Below are positions 35,932 to 45,195 of a stretch of 64,000 nucleotides of DNA, piece by piece (position 1 is the stretch's first letter; the number at the start of each line of letters is the position of its first letter). Where the stretch lies: the NCBI GenBank assembly GCA_050633785.1, contig JBOEHE010000009.1, forward strand, positions 1-64,000. Direction: 5' to 3'. The notes under the pieces were generated by a model. The model was not told where the DNA came from. It saw nothing but the letters and a program-made list of their open reading frames with translations, and did no database searches. Source of the stretch: CALKZN01 sp050633785. Its GTDB lineage: Bacteria > Pseudomonadota > Gammaproteobacteria > Arenicellales > Arenicellaceae. Made by a program: the position numbers and the translations under genes.

Positions 35932-37083
35932 ATGAGTTGTTCCAACAGGAAAAGTCGGTGGGCAGTCAGTTTTGCTTTTTTTGTAAATGGTATCGTTTTT
36001 GGCGGTTGGGTTGCCCATATCCCATCGGTTCAGAGAAAATTTTCGATGTCAGAGGCTGAACTCGGTGGTCTGTTCTTTGCTATGGGTTTTGGCGCTGTGC
36101 TGGTGATGTCATTGACTGGTTGGCTCAATCATCGTTATGGCAGTTGGGTTTTAACTATTGTTGCAACTCTGGCATATGCTGCTTGTTTACCGGTCTTATT
36201 TGTTGTGTCTAGTATGCATGACTTGATTATAGCGATGTTTTTGTTCGGGGCGGCTAATGGCTCAATGGATGTCGCTATGAATGATCAGGCTATTATGGTT
36301 GAATCGCGTTATAAGCGACCCATTATGTCGTCCTTTCATGCATTATTCAGTGTTGGCGGGCTAGTGGGGGCAGGTGTGGCTGTGGTTCTTTTGAGTGTTG
36401 GCTTGGGACCATTGCAGCAGGCGTATGCAACATTGTTGCTGGTTTTTTTGCTGGCAATGTTCTTATTTCCGGGATTGATTAAAGAAGTAAGCAATAAAAG
36501 TCGAGTGCTTGATAGCCAGGCTAATGATGGCCGGACTTCGTTGTTCAATAAGTCATTGGCATTGTTGGCTTTCCTTGCTTTTATTATCTTTATGAGTGAA
36601 GGTGCTATAGCAGACTGGGGTGCGCTTTATATGCGTGATTATGTCGATGTTGATATTGCTAAAAGTGCTTTAGCTTATACTGTTTTTTCCCTGACTATGA
36701 TGTTGGGACGTTTGACAGGTGATGCTTTTGTGCAACGCTTTGGTTCTTTTGCCATAGTCAGGGCTGGAGCCGTCTTAATTATTATTGGTATGACACTAGT
36801 GTTGTTGGCGTATAACTTTGTGTCGAGTTTATTGGGTTTCACTTTATTGGGCGCAGGTTTGGCTAACCTGGTACCTATTGTATTCAGTCGCGCCGGTAAT
36901 TTGCCGGAGATTCCACCGAGCTTGGGAATTGCTGCCGTATCTGTCTGTGGTTATAGTGGCTTTTTATTAGGGCCACCATTGTTGGGTCTGTTTGCGCATA
37001 GTGTTGGGTTGGCTGTTGCGTTGTCATTATTGCTTGTTTTTGGTTTTATACTGTTGTTTTGTTCCAGATACTTTGCCCGTTAG
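35932..37083 (+). CDS. MFS transporter
   Basis: The 383-residue protein has about twelve hydrophobic helices in two halves separated by a polar loop near residues 185-205. NGIVFGGWVAHIPSVQ in helix 1 and LFGAANGSMDVAMNDQAIMVE in helix 4 (Asn, Gly and Asp-rich) are typical of the YbjJ/FucP-like MFS branch. It follows pyk by about 50 bases and precedes the ROK regulator, so a sugar substrate such as glucose is plausible. Export of a sugar or drug cannot be excluded. Confidence 0.82.
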   Translation: MSCSNRKSRWAVSFAFFVNGIVFGGWVAHIPSVQRKFSMSEAELGGLFFAMGFGAVLVMSLTGWLNHRYGSWVLTIVATLAYAACLPVLFVVSSMHDLIIAMFLFGAANGSMDVAMNDQAIMVESRYKRPIMSSFHALFSVGGLVGAGVAVVLLSVGLGPLQQAYATLLLVFLLAMFLFPGLIKEVSNKSRVLDSQANDGRTSLFNKSLALLAFLAFIIFMSEGAIADWGALYMRDYVDVDIAKSALAYTVFSLTMMLGRLTGDAFVQRFGSFAIVRAGAVLIIIGMTLVLLAYNFVSSLLGFTLLGAGLANLVPIVFSRAGNLPEIPPSLGIAAVSVCGYSGFLLGPPLLGLFAHSVGLAVALSLLLVFGFILLFCSRYFAR

Positions 37084-37328
37084 CTGATTATTGGGGTGTT
37101 ATCGGCAACAATTGTTTTTAAGATAAACAAAGCTCGGATTTATAGGGTTTATTCATTTTTTAGGGGATTTTGATAAATCAGCTGTTCCAGATAATTGGTT
37201 TTAAGCAGATTATCAACTTGACGCAGCGTTGCATGATCGGGTTTACTGTTGCCAGGAGATATTGGTTGAGACTAATTTCCTGTAAGACTTTCGATGGCTG
37301 TTAAGCCTCAGCATTATTACTCAAGTGT

Positions 37329-38501
37329 ATGAATAAAAAACTGAAAGAAACTGGTAACCCGGCAAAAATTCGCCGTTTAAATAGAGATGCTGTATTGAGC
37401 TATGTACGAGTTAATGAACGTACTTCCAGGGCTGAATTGATTAAAGCATTAAATCTGGCGCCAGCTACTGTTTCTGTCATAGTAGGCGAGTTAATAGCTG
37501 ATGGTTTACTGGTTGAAAATGGTTTGCGTCCTGCAGATAAACGTAACCCGGGGCGACCCTCGAGAGAAATAAAGCTAAATTCATCAGCTGCTTACGTGAT
37601 TGGTTTGGTATTGCGTATTGAACATGGAGTCTTGTCTGTTGATACCGCCTGGAGTGACTATTCAGGTAGTGCCAGAAGCGGCCCTACAGTTGTAGTGGAG
37701 CCGGAGCATTCGGTTGAATCCATTGTTGACGGTATAATGGATGCTTTGAAAAGGGTACGTCAGGAATTCCCTCAAACAGGGAATATCATCAGCCTCTGTG
37801 TGGGAATTCCGGGAGTAGTGAGCGGTGATGATGTTCAATTTTCGCCGAACCTGCAATGCATAGAAGGGCGAGAACTGTATGAGCAACTGTCAGTAAAAGT
37901 GGATTGCCCAATAACCTACGAAAATGACGTGAATCTCGTTGTCGTTTCCGAATTGCAGGCGAATTCCCGTCTACGTAGTCTGAACTTCAGTTATCTTTTT
38001 ATCTCGCAAGGGGTTGGAGCTGGTACCGCTTTGCATGGTGAGCTGTGGAAATCATCGGGTTGGTCTGGGGAAATAGGGCAGTTGGAAGTACCTTTCGAAG
38101 GAACAAACAGCCGGAAGTTAGAATGGGTTATTGGCATGGATGGTTTTATTGCTGATAAAGCTGAGGAATCAGGAATTAATCTGGATGAGTTTTTGGCTGA
38201 CCCGAAAAAATATCCAGATGATTCGCCGATCAATCAGATGGTGGATACCTATGTGCACTATCTGGCTCTGGCTATTCAAGTGTTAAATGCATCATTTGAT
38301 CTGGATGAAGTTATCATTGGCGAAAGCAGTGAGTCTATAATCAGTTATTGCATGCCGCGTTTGTCAAAAATTTTACAAAAATCACCTCTGGAAATAACAA
38401 TTTCTTTGCGGGGTAGTGCTCGTCTTTCTTGTGTTGAAGGAGCTGCTTTGTTGGCTTTGCAACGATCCCTGGAAAATCTGGAAGATCGCAAAACGGCATG
38501 A
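37329..38501 (+). CDS. ROK-family transcriptional regulator lacking the zinc motif
   Basis: The 390-residue protein starts with a winged helix-turn-helix (about 15-75; RAELIKALNLAPATVSVIV) followed by a ROK domain with ENDVNLVV and SQGVGAGTALHGELW segments. Normal ROK proteins then have GEIGH and a CxCGxxGC zinc-binding motif. Here the sequence reads GEIGQLEVPFEG with none of those cysteines and Gln in place of His. Mlc/NagC-type proteins use this zinc site for DNA binding, so this one is structurally divergent. It most likely represses through the palindromes at 38635 and 39690 and responds to glucose or another sugar. Confidence 0.88.
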   Translation: MNKKLKETGNPAKIRRLNRDAVLSYVRVNERTSRAELIKALNLAPATVSVIVGELIADGLLVENGLRPADKRNPGRPSREIKLNSSAAYVIGLVLRIEHGVLSVDTAWSDYSGSARSGPTVVVEPEHSVESIVDGIMDALKRVRQEFPQTGNIISLCVGIPGVVSGDDVQFSPNLQCIEGRELYEQLSVKVDCPITYENDVNLVVVSELQANSRLRSLNFSYLFISQGVGAGTALHGELWKSSGWSGEIGQLEVPFEGTNSRKLEWVIGMDGFIADKAEESGINLDEFLADPKKYPDDSPINQMVDTYVHYLALAIQVLNASFDLDEVIIGESSESIISYCMPRLSKILQKSPLEITISLRGSARLSCVEGAALLALQRSLENLEDRKTA

Positions 38502-38607
38502 TTTTTAAGGAAATTAATGGAATTTAGAGGCCTGTGAATGCTGTTTTCTTGACAGTGCCAGAAGACTAAACGAAAGTGTTTTAAGCTCAAACAACGACAG
38601 GCCTATT

Positions 38608-38636
38608 TTGTCGATAAGGTTTTTTTTGTGTATACT
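38608..38636 (+). promoter_or_regulatory. Sigma-70-like promoter of the binding-protein gene, copy 2
   Basis: TTGTCG (38608-38613) and TATACT (38631-38636) are 17 bases apart, matching a sigma-70 promoter. The -10 box runs into the palindrome that begins at 38635. Confidence 0.6.
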
Positions 38637-38673
38637 AATATTTAATTTGTTTTCCAAACAAATTAAATATTAG
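38635..38673. promoter_or_regulatory. Perfect 39-base palindromic ROK operator (site 1)
   Basis: Two exact 18-base inverted arms (38635-38652 and 38656-38673) flank the three bases TCC; the core reads TTTGTTT-TCC-AAACAAA. It covers the -10 region and the expected start site of the next gene, an arrangement for repression. A related palindrome precedes glk. The neighbouring ROK gene is the obvious candidate regulator. Confidence 0.75.
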
Positions 38674-38693
38674 ATAAAAAACAGGAAAAAACA

Positions 38694-39584
38694 ATGAAAC
38701 AAATAATTAGAATAATGGTAATGATATTTATCTTGATTGGGCATTCAGTAAGTACACTTTACGCTCAGGAAATGAGAGTGGTTTATCCCCAGTTAAGTGC
38801 TGAAGATAGCCGACTTAATGACATTATCGAACTGCTTGAGGCGTCGTTGGAGGTGACTGTTGAGAAGTACGGTCCATATGAATTACTCCAAAGTGATGAT
38901 CTGATGGGGGAGCAACGCTCTGTTCAGGAACTCATAAAAAATAAAAACATTAATTTGATTTGGATGAGTACATCGCCTGAGAGGGAAAAGACTTTACTAC
39001 CGATTCGAATACCATTGCGTAAAGGTTTGTTGGGTTATCGTATTTTTGTGATTAATAAAAATAAACAAGCGATTTTTTCAAGAATAAGGGATGTATCTGA
39101 ACTCAAGAGGTTGGTTTTAGGTCAAGGGCATGATTGGGGAGATGTTAAAGTGTACGAGGCTGGAGGATTTGAGCTGGAAACTGCCGATAAATTTACGAGT
39201 TTATTTAAAATGGTGCACAAAGGGCGTTTTGATTATTTCCCTTTAGGGGTGAATGAAGCCCCTGGTGAAGTTGAGTCACGTGTTGCGGATTTACCTGATT
39301 TATCGCTAGAAAAAGAATTGATGTTGTTTTATCAATGGCCTTATTATTTTTTTGTTTCCAGAGACAATGTTAAATTAGCCGAACGAATTCAGGAAGGTCT
39401 TGAGATCATGATCAAAAATGGAATGTTTGATCAGATATTTTTGAAGTATCACGCGGCAACTATTGAGAAGGCGAATATGGGACAGCGCCGGTTATTTCGC
39501 TTAGAAAATCCTTTGTTACCACCCGAAACGCCTTTTAATAATGACAAGCTTTGGTATGACCCACTGAGCATAACAGCCCAATAA
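38694..39584 (+). CDS. Periplasmic substrate-binding domain protein (SBP_bac_3-like), copy 2
   Basis: The 296-residue secreted protein (signal peptide about 1-24, cleaved after LYA) is a close homologue of the one at 29628-30518. It shares PIRIPLRKGLLGYR, LGQGHDWGD, KGRFDYFP-GVNEA, LMLFY-WPYYFFV and RRLF-ENP-LP. Here it stands alone behind a promoter overlapped by the ROK palindrome and next to glk, with no HAMP protein. It may deliver a sugar-linked signal or be a stray component of a sensory system. It belongs with no ABC permease in the window. Confidence 0.75.
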   Translation: MKQIIRIMVMIFILIGHSVSTLYAQEMRVVYPQLSAEDSRLNDIIELLEASLEVTVEKYGPYELLQSDDLMGEQRSVQELIKNKNINLIWMSTSPEREKTLLPIRIPLRKGLLGYRIFVINKNKQAIFSRIRDVSELKRLVLGQGHDWGDVKVYEAGGFELETADKFTSLFKMVHKGRFDYFPLGVNEAPGEVESRVADLPDLSLEKELMLFYQWPYYFFVSRDNVKLAERIQEGLEIMIKNGMFDQIFLKYHAATIEKANMGQRRLFRLENPLLPPETPFNNDKLWYDPLSITAQ

Positions 39585-39673
39585 TGGCATTTTCTACTGT
39601 AGTTAAGCTCGAAACAAGGCAGGGATTTATGCATATAGGTTATTTAAAGTCGATAATTCAAGCCATAAATATC

Positions 39674-39702
39674 TTGACATTAACATCAATTTTAATTAAT
39701 TT
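39674..39702 (+). promoter_or_regulatory. Promoter of glk and the sugar importer
   Basis: TTGACA (39674-39679), a consensus -35 box, lies 17 bases before TAATTT (39697-39702), a weaker -10. The palindrome at 39690 overlaps the -10. Confidence 0.5.
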
Positions 39703-39726
39703 GTTTTCCGAAAGAATTAATTAAAA
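39690..39726. promoter_or_regulatory. Near-perfect palindromic ROK operator (site 2) before glk
   Basis: Two 17-base arms (39690-39706 and 39710-39726) match at 14 of 17 positions around TCC. The core TTTGTTT-TCC is identical to that of site 1. It ends 20 bases before the glk start and covers the likely promoter. Confidence 0.7.
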
Positions 39727-39746
39727 AATATAAATATACTCTTATT

Positions 39747-40721
39747 ATGTCTTTATGTATTGTTGCTGATATTGGTGGTACCAACGCAAGGTTTGCTGTA
39801 GAAAACCAAGGGAAGCTGACGCATATCCAGGTTTATTCATGTCGTGACTTTGCTGATTTTTCAGAGTTACTGGATGCTTATTTTCTGGAAATTAAAGGTT
39901 TAGATGTCACAAAAGCGGCGATTGCAGTAGCCTCTCATGTCAGCCATGATACGGTCGAATTTACTAATCTCCCTTGGAAGTTGGTAATTTCGAAGGTCAG
40001 CAAAGCTTATGGCTTTGAAGAATTTAAAGTATTAAATGACTTTGCTGCTCTGGCAGTTGCTGTGCCTCTTCTTGGTGGTGATCAATTGATTCAAATTGGC
40101 GGTGGAGAGTCAAACCCAAATGCAGCAAAAGCGCTTATTGGTGCAGGTACTGGGCTTGGAGTATCAGGTTTGTTGCCGCATGATAATGTATGGGTGCCAA
40201 TTCAAGGACAGGGCGGGCATATCACCATAGGTCCAACTAATTCTCTGGAAAATAAATTGTTTGAATATATTCTGCGTGAAAATGGGCATGTCTCCGCAGA
40301 GTGCGTATTAAGCGGTAAAGGCTTGGTGTCATTGTATAAAGCCATGGCCGCTGTTCATGGCATTCCCATTCGAGAATTTACGCCAGCAGATATCGTTTCC
40401 AACGGGTTGGCCGATGAACCGACGTGTTCCAATGTCTTGAAAACGTTTTGCGAAATTCTTGGCAGCACGGCAGGTGATCTGGCTTTGACCTTAGGTGCGA
40501 GAGGCGGAGTTTATATTGGTGGTGGGATAGTTACTCATATGAAGGATTACTTCCACAGCACACCATTCTTTCGCCAAAGATTTGAACACAAAGGGTGCAT
40601 GGCTGAATACATTGAAAAGATTCCTGCTTATCTGATTTCAGAAACCAGAGCCGGTCTGTTGGGTGCGCTTGAATCAACCAACCCTGACTATAAAGATATT
40701 GGAATAACATACTCAACATAG
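39747..40721 (+). CDS. glk: Glucokinase
   Basis: The 324-residue glucokinase of the proteobacterial Glk family (not ROK) phosphorylates glucose with ATP. Motifs are VADIGGTNARFAV at residues 6-18, LNDFAALA near 95, GAGTGLGVSGL near 132 and IGGGIV near 258. It is the first gene of a unit with the ABC sugar importer. Its promoter carries a palindrome shared with the gene before it, so it is likely controlled by the ROK protein. Confidence 0.93.
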   Translation: MSLCIVADIGGTNARFAVENQGKLTHIQVYSCRDFADFSELLDAYFLEIKGLDVTKAAIAVASHVSHDTVEFTNLPWKLVISKVSKAYGFEEFKVLNDFAALAVAVPLLGGDQLIQIGGGESNPNAAKALIGAGTGLGVSGLLPHDNVWVPIQGQGGHITIGPTNSLENKLFEYILRENGHVSAECVLSGKGLVSLYKAMAAVHGIPIREFTPADIVSNGLADEPTCSNVLKTFCEILGSTAGDLALTLGARGGVYIGGGIVTHMKDYFHSTPFFRQRFEHKGCMAEYIEKIPAYLISETRAGLLGALESTNPDYKDIGITYST

Positions 40722-40787
40722 TGTGTAGTTCAGAAAATATAACAAAAAAAATAGTACTTAATAAAATATAAATGTGAGGAAAACTAA

Positions 40788-42050
40788 ATGATTAAAATGA
40801 CGAGTAAAATTGTATTGGCCGCTAGCTGTTTGAGTATGGCCAGTTTTGCCAGTGCTGGAGAAGTTGAAGTATTGCATTACTGGACATCCGGCGGTGAAGC
40901 AAAGTCTGTTGCTCAATTGCAGCGTCTGTTGCAAGCTAAGGGGCATACTTGGAAAGATTTTGCTGTCGCTGGTGGCGGTGGTGATAATGCAACAACAGTT
41001 TTAAAGTCACGAGCTGTAGCAGGTAACCCGCCTACGGCGGCACAAATCAAAGGACCTTCAATCCAGGAATGGGGCGACCAAGGTGTTCTTGCTGATATTG
41101 ATGGAGTTGCGAAAGCGGCTAAGTGGGATGAATTGCTACCAGGTGTTGTGGCTGATGTCATGAAATATGAAGGCAAGTATGTTGCTGCACCAGTCAATGT
41201 TCATCGTGTAAATTGGATGTGGGCAAACCCTGAAGCTTTCAAAAAAGCAGGTGCTACAGTTCCAACAACATGGGATGAGTTTTTTGTTGCAGCAGATAAA
41301 CTTAAAGCAGCAGGTATCACCCCAGTAGCTTATGGTGGTCAGCCTTGGCAGGACTTTACCGTATTTGAATCAGTAGTATTGGGAGTTGGTGGTGCTGATT
41401 TATACAATAAAGTATTTGTTGAAATTGATGCTGCAGCTATGAACTCTTCAGAAATGAAGCAGTCATTTGATGTGTTTAAACGTATCAAAGCTTATACCGA
41501 TGCTGGTGCACCAGGGCGTGAATGGAATGTTGCTACAGGCATGGTCATCGAAGGTAAAGCGGCTATGCAATTCATGGGCGACTGGGCTAAAGGTGAATTC
41601 ACTGCAGCTGGTAAAAAACCAGGGTCAGACTATTTGTGTTTGCCAGCTCCAGGAACTCAAGGTGCTTTTACGTTCAATATCGACAGTTTCATTTTATTTG
41701 ATCAAAAATCGAAGGATTCTGCTGCAGCACGTAATGCTTTGGCTGAGACCATCATGGAGCCAGAGTTTCAAGAAATCTTTAACTTGAACAAAGGTTCTAT
41801 TCCAGCTCGTTTGAACATGCCTCGTGATAAGTTTGACAGCTGTGCAACATCCTCTATGGACGAATTCGTCGGCAGTGCCAAAACCAACAGTCTGGTTCCC
41901 AGTGTTGCTCACGGCATGGCTGTGTTCGATTCAATCAAAGGTGCAATGGAAGATGTTGTTACTAAGTTCTATAACACTGACAGTATGACTTCCGATCAGG
42001 CTGTAGAACAGTTTGCCAAATCTGCATTAGCGGCAAAAGCCGATATTTAA
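40788..42050 (+). CDS. ABC importer glucose/sugar-binding protein
   Basis: The 420-residue CUT1-type binding protein has a signal peptide (about 1-23, cleaved after ASA) and features of glucose/mannose binding proteins: EVLHYWTSGGEAKSV at the mature start, AAPVNVHRVNWMWANPEAF and FMGDWAKGEF. It captures a monosaccharide in the periplasm, most likely glucose given glk and zwf alongside. GAGG precedes ATG 40788. A long stem-loop after the gene separates it from the permeases. Confidence 0.92.
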   Translation: MIKMTSKIVLAASCLSMASFASAGEVEVLHYWTSGGEAKSVAQLQRLLQAKGHTWKDFAVAGGGGDNATTVLKSRAVAGNPPTAAQIKGPSIQEWGDQGVLADIDGVAKAAKWDELLPGVVADVMKYEGKYVAAPVNVHRVNWMWANPEAFKKAGATVPTTWDEFFVAADKLKAAGITPVAYGGQPWQDFTVFESVVLGVGGADLYNKVFVEIDAAAMNSSEMKQSFDVFKRIKAYTDAGAPGREWNVATGMVIEGKAAMQFMGDWAKGEFTAAGKKPGSDYLCLPAPGTQGAFTFNIDSFILFDQKSKDSAAARNALAETIMEPEFQEIFNLNKGSIPARLNMPRDKFDSCATSSMDEFVGSAKTNSLVPSVAHGMAVFDSIKGAMEDVVTKFYNTDSMTSDQAVEQFAKSALAAKADI

Positions 42051-42105
42051 GAGGCGGTTGGACTAGATAGCAGTTCTTAACTAAGCTGTTATTGTAATGC
42101 TCTTT

Positions 42106-42164
42106 TGGGTGGTGCTTAAGTGCTTGTACTCGTAGATAAAAGTACAACATGAAAGTGCCACCCA
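42106..42164 (+). repeat. Long stem-loop between binding-protein and permease genes
   Basis: TGGGTGG-T-GC pairs with GC-CACCCA at the base (42106-42164), and inside it TTGTACT pairs exactly with AGTACAA. No T run follows directly on the plus strand. The position resembles stem-loops that protect the upstream binding-protein message from decay. Confidence 0.6.
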
Positions 42165-42198
42165 ATATTTAACCTTCAAACCGTCAGTAGTAAAAACT

Positions 42199-43122
42199 AT
42201 GAACAATGTCTCAAATAGCACAGCTGGTTTTTCCAAACCCAGTGTGCTCGATAAGATTTCAGTCTGGCTGCCTAAAATTGTAGTTGGGCCGACATTTCTT
42301 ATCATGGTTGTATTCGTCTATGGGTTTATCCTGTGGAATGGCTATTTATCATTCTCAAAATCCAGGCTCTTGCCAAACTATGATTGGGCTGGATTAAAAG
42401 CCTATAAGACCCTCTTTTCTCTTGAACGTTGGGATGTTGCATCCTTAAATCTGGTCAAGTTTGGTTGTTTGTTTGTCTTGACTTGCATGGTGTTGGGCCT
42501 GTTGCTGGCAATTCTTCTGGATCAGAAAATACGCGCAGAAGGGTTTCTGCGAACTGTTTATCTGTATCCAATGGCATTATCTTTTATTGTTACTGGTACC
42601 GTCTGGAAATGGATTTTGAACCCCGAATTGGGGCTTGAAAAATTTATGAATAACCTTGGATTCGAAAATTTCCAGTTTGACTGGTTGGTGAATCCTGAAT
42701 TTTCGATCTACACCGTAGTGATTGCCGGAATGTGGCAGTCGACAGGTTTTGTTATGGCCTTATTTCTGGCAGGCTTAAGGGGAATTGATGGAGAAATAAT
42801 CAAAGCGGCTCAGGTCGATGGAGCCAGCCTGCCAACAATTTACCGTCGCATTATCATTCCAAGCCTGCGGCCTGTATTTTTCAGTGTATTTATTATTCTG
42901 CTGCACATTGCGATTAAAAGCTTTGATTTGATTGTTGCACTGACCAGCGGTGGACCAGGCTATTCCTCAGATGTGCCAGCTACCTTCATGTACACCTATT
43001 CCTTCTCACGTGGACAGATTGCTGTAGGATCGGCAAGCGCCACCATGATGTTGCTGGCCATTGTCGCCATTATCGTACCGTATCTTTATTCAGAATTGAG
43101 GCAGGCCAATAATGAACACTAG
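42199..43122 (+). CDS. ABC sugar importer permease 1 (CUT1)
   Basis: The 307-residue protein has about six membrane helices and the ABC permease coupling motif EIIKAAQVDGASLPTIYRRIIIPSL near residue 200 (E-A-A-x-D-G). It belongs to the MalF/GtsB type. The next permease starts within its last codons (ATG at 43112), so translation is coupled. Confidence 0.92.
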   Translation: MNNVSNSTAGFSKPSVLDKISVWLPKIVVGPTFLIMVVFVYGFILWNGYLSFSKSRLLPNYDWAGLKAYKTLFSLERWDVASLNLVKFGCLFVLTCMVLGLLLAILLDQKIRAEGFLRTVYLYPMALSFIVTGTVWKWILNPELGLEKFMNNLGFENFQFDWLVNPEFSIYTVVIAGMWQSTGFVMALFLAGLRGIDGEIIKAAQVDGASLPTIYRRIIIPSLRPVFFSVFIILLHIAIKSFDLIVALTSGGPGYSSDVPATFMYTYSFSRGQIAVGSASATMMLLAIVAIIVPYLYSELRQANNEH

Positions 43123-43996
43123 TTATTTCAATTCTCGATTCTTTGGCAAGTTATTCATCTACAGTGCTTTAGCTCTGTTTGCGATGTATTTTCTGGTTCC
43201 CTTGTATGTCATGGTCATGACGTCCTTTAAGACCCTGCCTGAAATCCGTTCCGGTAATATCGCCTCGTTGCCAGCATCATTGAATCTGGAAGCCTGGAAG
43301 ATAGCCTGGTCTGGTGATGTCAATGCTCAATGCCAGCAAGGTGTTTCCTGTCAGGGACTTTCCGTGTATTTCTGGAATTCTGTTTTGATGGCGGTTCCTG
43401 CTGTATTGATCTCTACAGTGATAGGTGCACTGAATGGTTATGTGCTCACCAAATGGAGATTCAAAGGCAGTAATATTTTCTTTGGAATGCTCCTTCTTGG
43501 GTGTTTTATCCCTTTTCAAGTCATTCTTTTACCCATGTCACAAGTCTTGGGAGAGTTGGGTCTTTCTGGAACCATCTCCGGCCTGATTTTTGTGCATGTG
43601 GTGTATGGTATTGCTTTCACTACCTTATTTTTCAGAAATTACTATATAACGATACCGACGGCATTAGTGCAAGCTGCACAGATTGATGGCGCCGGTTTCT
43701 GGTTGATTTTCAGACGTATTATTCTGCCATTATCAGTGCCAATTATTGTGGTTTCTGTCATCTGGCAATTTACCCAGATATGGAACGATTTTCTATTTGG
43801 CGTAATCTATTCGGATAGCCAATCACAGCCAGTGATGGTCGCCTTGAACAATCTGGTCAACACTACCACAGGCATCAAGCGCTATAACGTTGATATGGCG
43901 GGCGCTTTTATTGCCGGAATTCCAACGTTACTGGTCTATATCATCGCCGGTAAATACTTTGTCAGGGGGCTGACTGCTGGGGCAGTTAAAGGCTAA
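43112..43996 (+). CDS. ABC sugar importer permease 2 (CUT1)
   Basis: The 294-residue MalG/GtsC-type permease has about six membrane helices and a coupling motif in ALVQAAQIDGAGFWLIFRRI near residue 190. It forms a heterodimer with permease 1. An extended periplasmic loop between helices 1 and 2 (about 55-85) contains two Cys (CQQGVSC), also seen in glucose-type permeases. Confidence 0.92.
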   Translation: MNTSYFNSRFFGKLFIYSALALFAMYFLVPLYVMVMTSFKTLPEIRSGNIASLPASLNLEAWKIAWSGDVNAQCQQGVSCQGLSVYFWNSVLMAVPAVLISTVIGALNGYVLTKWRFKGSNIFFGMLLLGCFIPFQVILLPMSQVLGELGLSGTISGLIFVHVVYGIAFTTLFFRNYYITIPTALVQAAQIDGAGFWLIFRRIILPLSVPIIVVSVIWQFTQIWNDFLFGVIYSDSQSQPVMVALNNLVNTTTGIKRYNVDMAGAFIAGIPTLLVYIIAGKYFVRGLTAGAVKG

Positions 43997-44039
43997 TGAA
44001 TACTATTAAATTAAATGATCTATTGATGGGGAGAAGTAC

Positions 44040-45131
44040 ATGCATGCTCTGAATATTAATAATGTATGCAAGAAATTTGGACAAACTGAGATACTGAAAG
44101 AAATTAATATCAGTATCAATGCAGGAGAATTTCTTATTCTGGTTGGGCCTTCCGGCTGCGGCAAATCAACATTGTTGAATATGATTGCTGGGCTTGAATC
44201 AGTCACATCGGGCAACATTCATATTGGTGATCGAGATGTAACCCAACTGGCACCTAAAGACCGTGATATAGCCATGGTTTTCCAGTCGTATGCTTTATAC
44301 CCTAATATGAATGTGCGAAAGAACATTTCATTTGGCCTGGAAATCCAGAACAAACCCAAGGCTGAAATAGACAGTACGATAGAACGTGTTGCCAAACTCT
44401 TGCAAATGGAAAACCTGCTGGACCGTAAACCATCACAATTGTCAGGTGGGCAACGTCAGCGAGTTGCCATGGGGCGAGCTCTGGCGAGAGATCCATCGAT
44501 TTTTCTATTTGACGAACCATTGAGTAATCTTGATGCGAAACTAAGGGTGGAAATGCGTGCTGAAATTAAATTGCTTCACCAGCGTATGAAGACGACTATC
44601 GTCTATGTAACACACGACCAGATTGAAGCGATGACTCTTGGCGATCGTATTGCCGTAATGAAAGACGGCATTGTTCAACAGTTTGGTTCACCTGATGATG
44701 TTTATACTCGGCCAGATAATATGTTTGTCGCCAGTTTTATGGGTTCTCCTTCAATGAACTTTGTTCCTGTCATGTTGAGTGAGGATGCCAAGACATTCAC
44801 TTTGCGCAGTGATGTTGAAGAAAAGAATTTTCCTGTACCAGAAGGGACTTCAGGACTGGATGCTTATAAAGGTAAAGAAGTTATTCTGGGAATCCGGCCA
44901 GAGCACTTCCATAATCGACGCAATCGGGATGAGTTCTTTATTTCTGTACCTTCAGCTTTGCAGGAATTTACCGGACCAGATTTGATGACCTACACCAACC
45001 TGAACTCCGAACGAATTATTTGCCGACGCAACCCGCGTGAGGGCTCGGTTGCCGGAGACAACGTTGAGTTGGGTATTAAGATAGAGCAAGTTGTTTTTTA
45101 TGATAAGACAACCCAATTGAGGATTGTTTAA
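44040..45131 (+). CDS. ABC sugar importer ATP-binding protein (MalK/UgpC-like)
   Basis: The 363-residue ATPase has Walker A GPSGCGKST near residue 38, signature LSGGQRQRVAMGRA near 134, Walker B FLFDEPLSNLD near 157 and VTHDQIEA. A C-terminal regulatory TOBE/MalK-like domain (about 240-363) starts at FMGSPSMNF. It energises the two permeases before it and completes the importer operon. Confidence 0.94.
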   Translation: MHALNINNVCKKFGQTEILKEINISINAGEFLILVGPSGCGKSTLLNMIAGLESVTSGNIHIGDRDVTQLAPKDRDIAMVFQSYALYPNMNVRKNISFGLEIQNKPKAEIDSTIERVAKLLQMENLLDRKPSQLSGGQRQRVAMGRALARDPSIFLFDEPLSNLDAKLRVEMRAEIKLLHQRMKTTIVYVTHDQIEAMTLGDRIAVMKDGIVQQFGSPDDVYTRPDNMFVASFMGSPSMNFVPVMLSEDAKTFTLRSDVEEKNFPVPEGTSGLDAYKGKEVILGIRPEHFHNRRNRDEFFISVPSALQEFTGPDLMTYTNLNSERIICRRNPREGSVAGDNVELGIKIEQVVFYDKTTQLRIV

Positions 45132-45195
45132 ATAGTATGAAACAGCCCTCAGTCATGTCAAAAGTAAAGCCTGAAAATGGGTTGAATAAGGCTTT

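Noticed and set aside
37104..37135. A third ROK palindrome before the ROK gene (TTGTTT-N7-AAACAA)
   Set aside because: The spacing differs from the TCC-centred sites and the arms are too short to be convincing.
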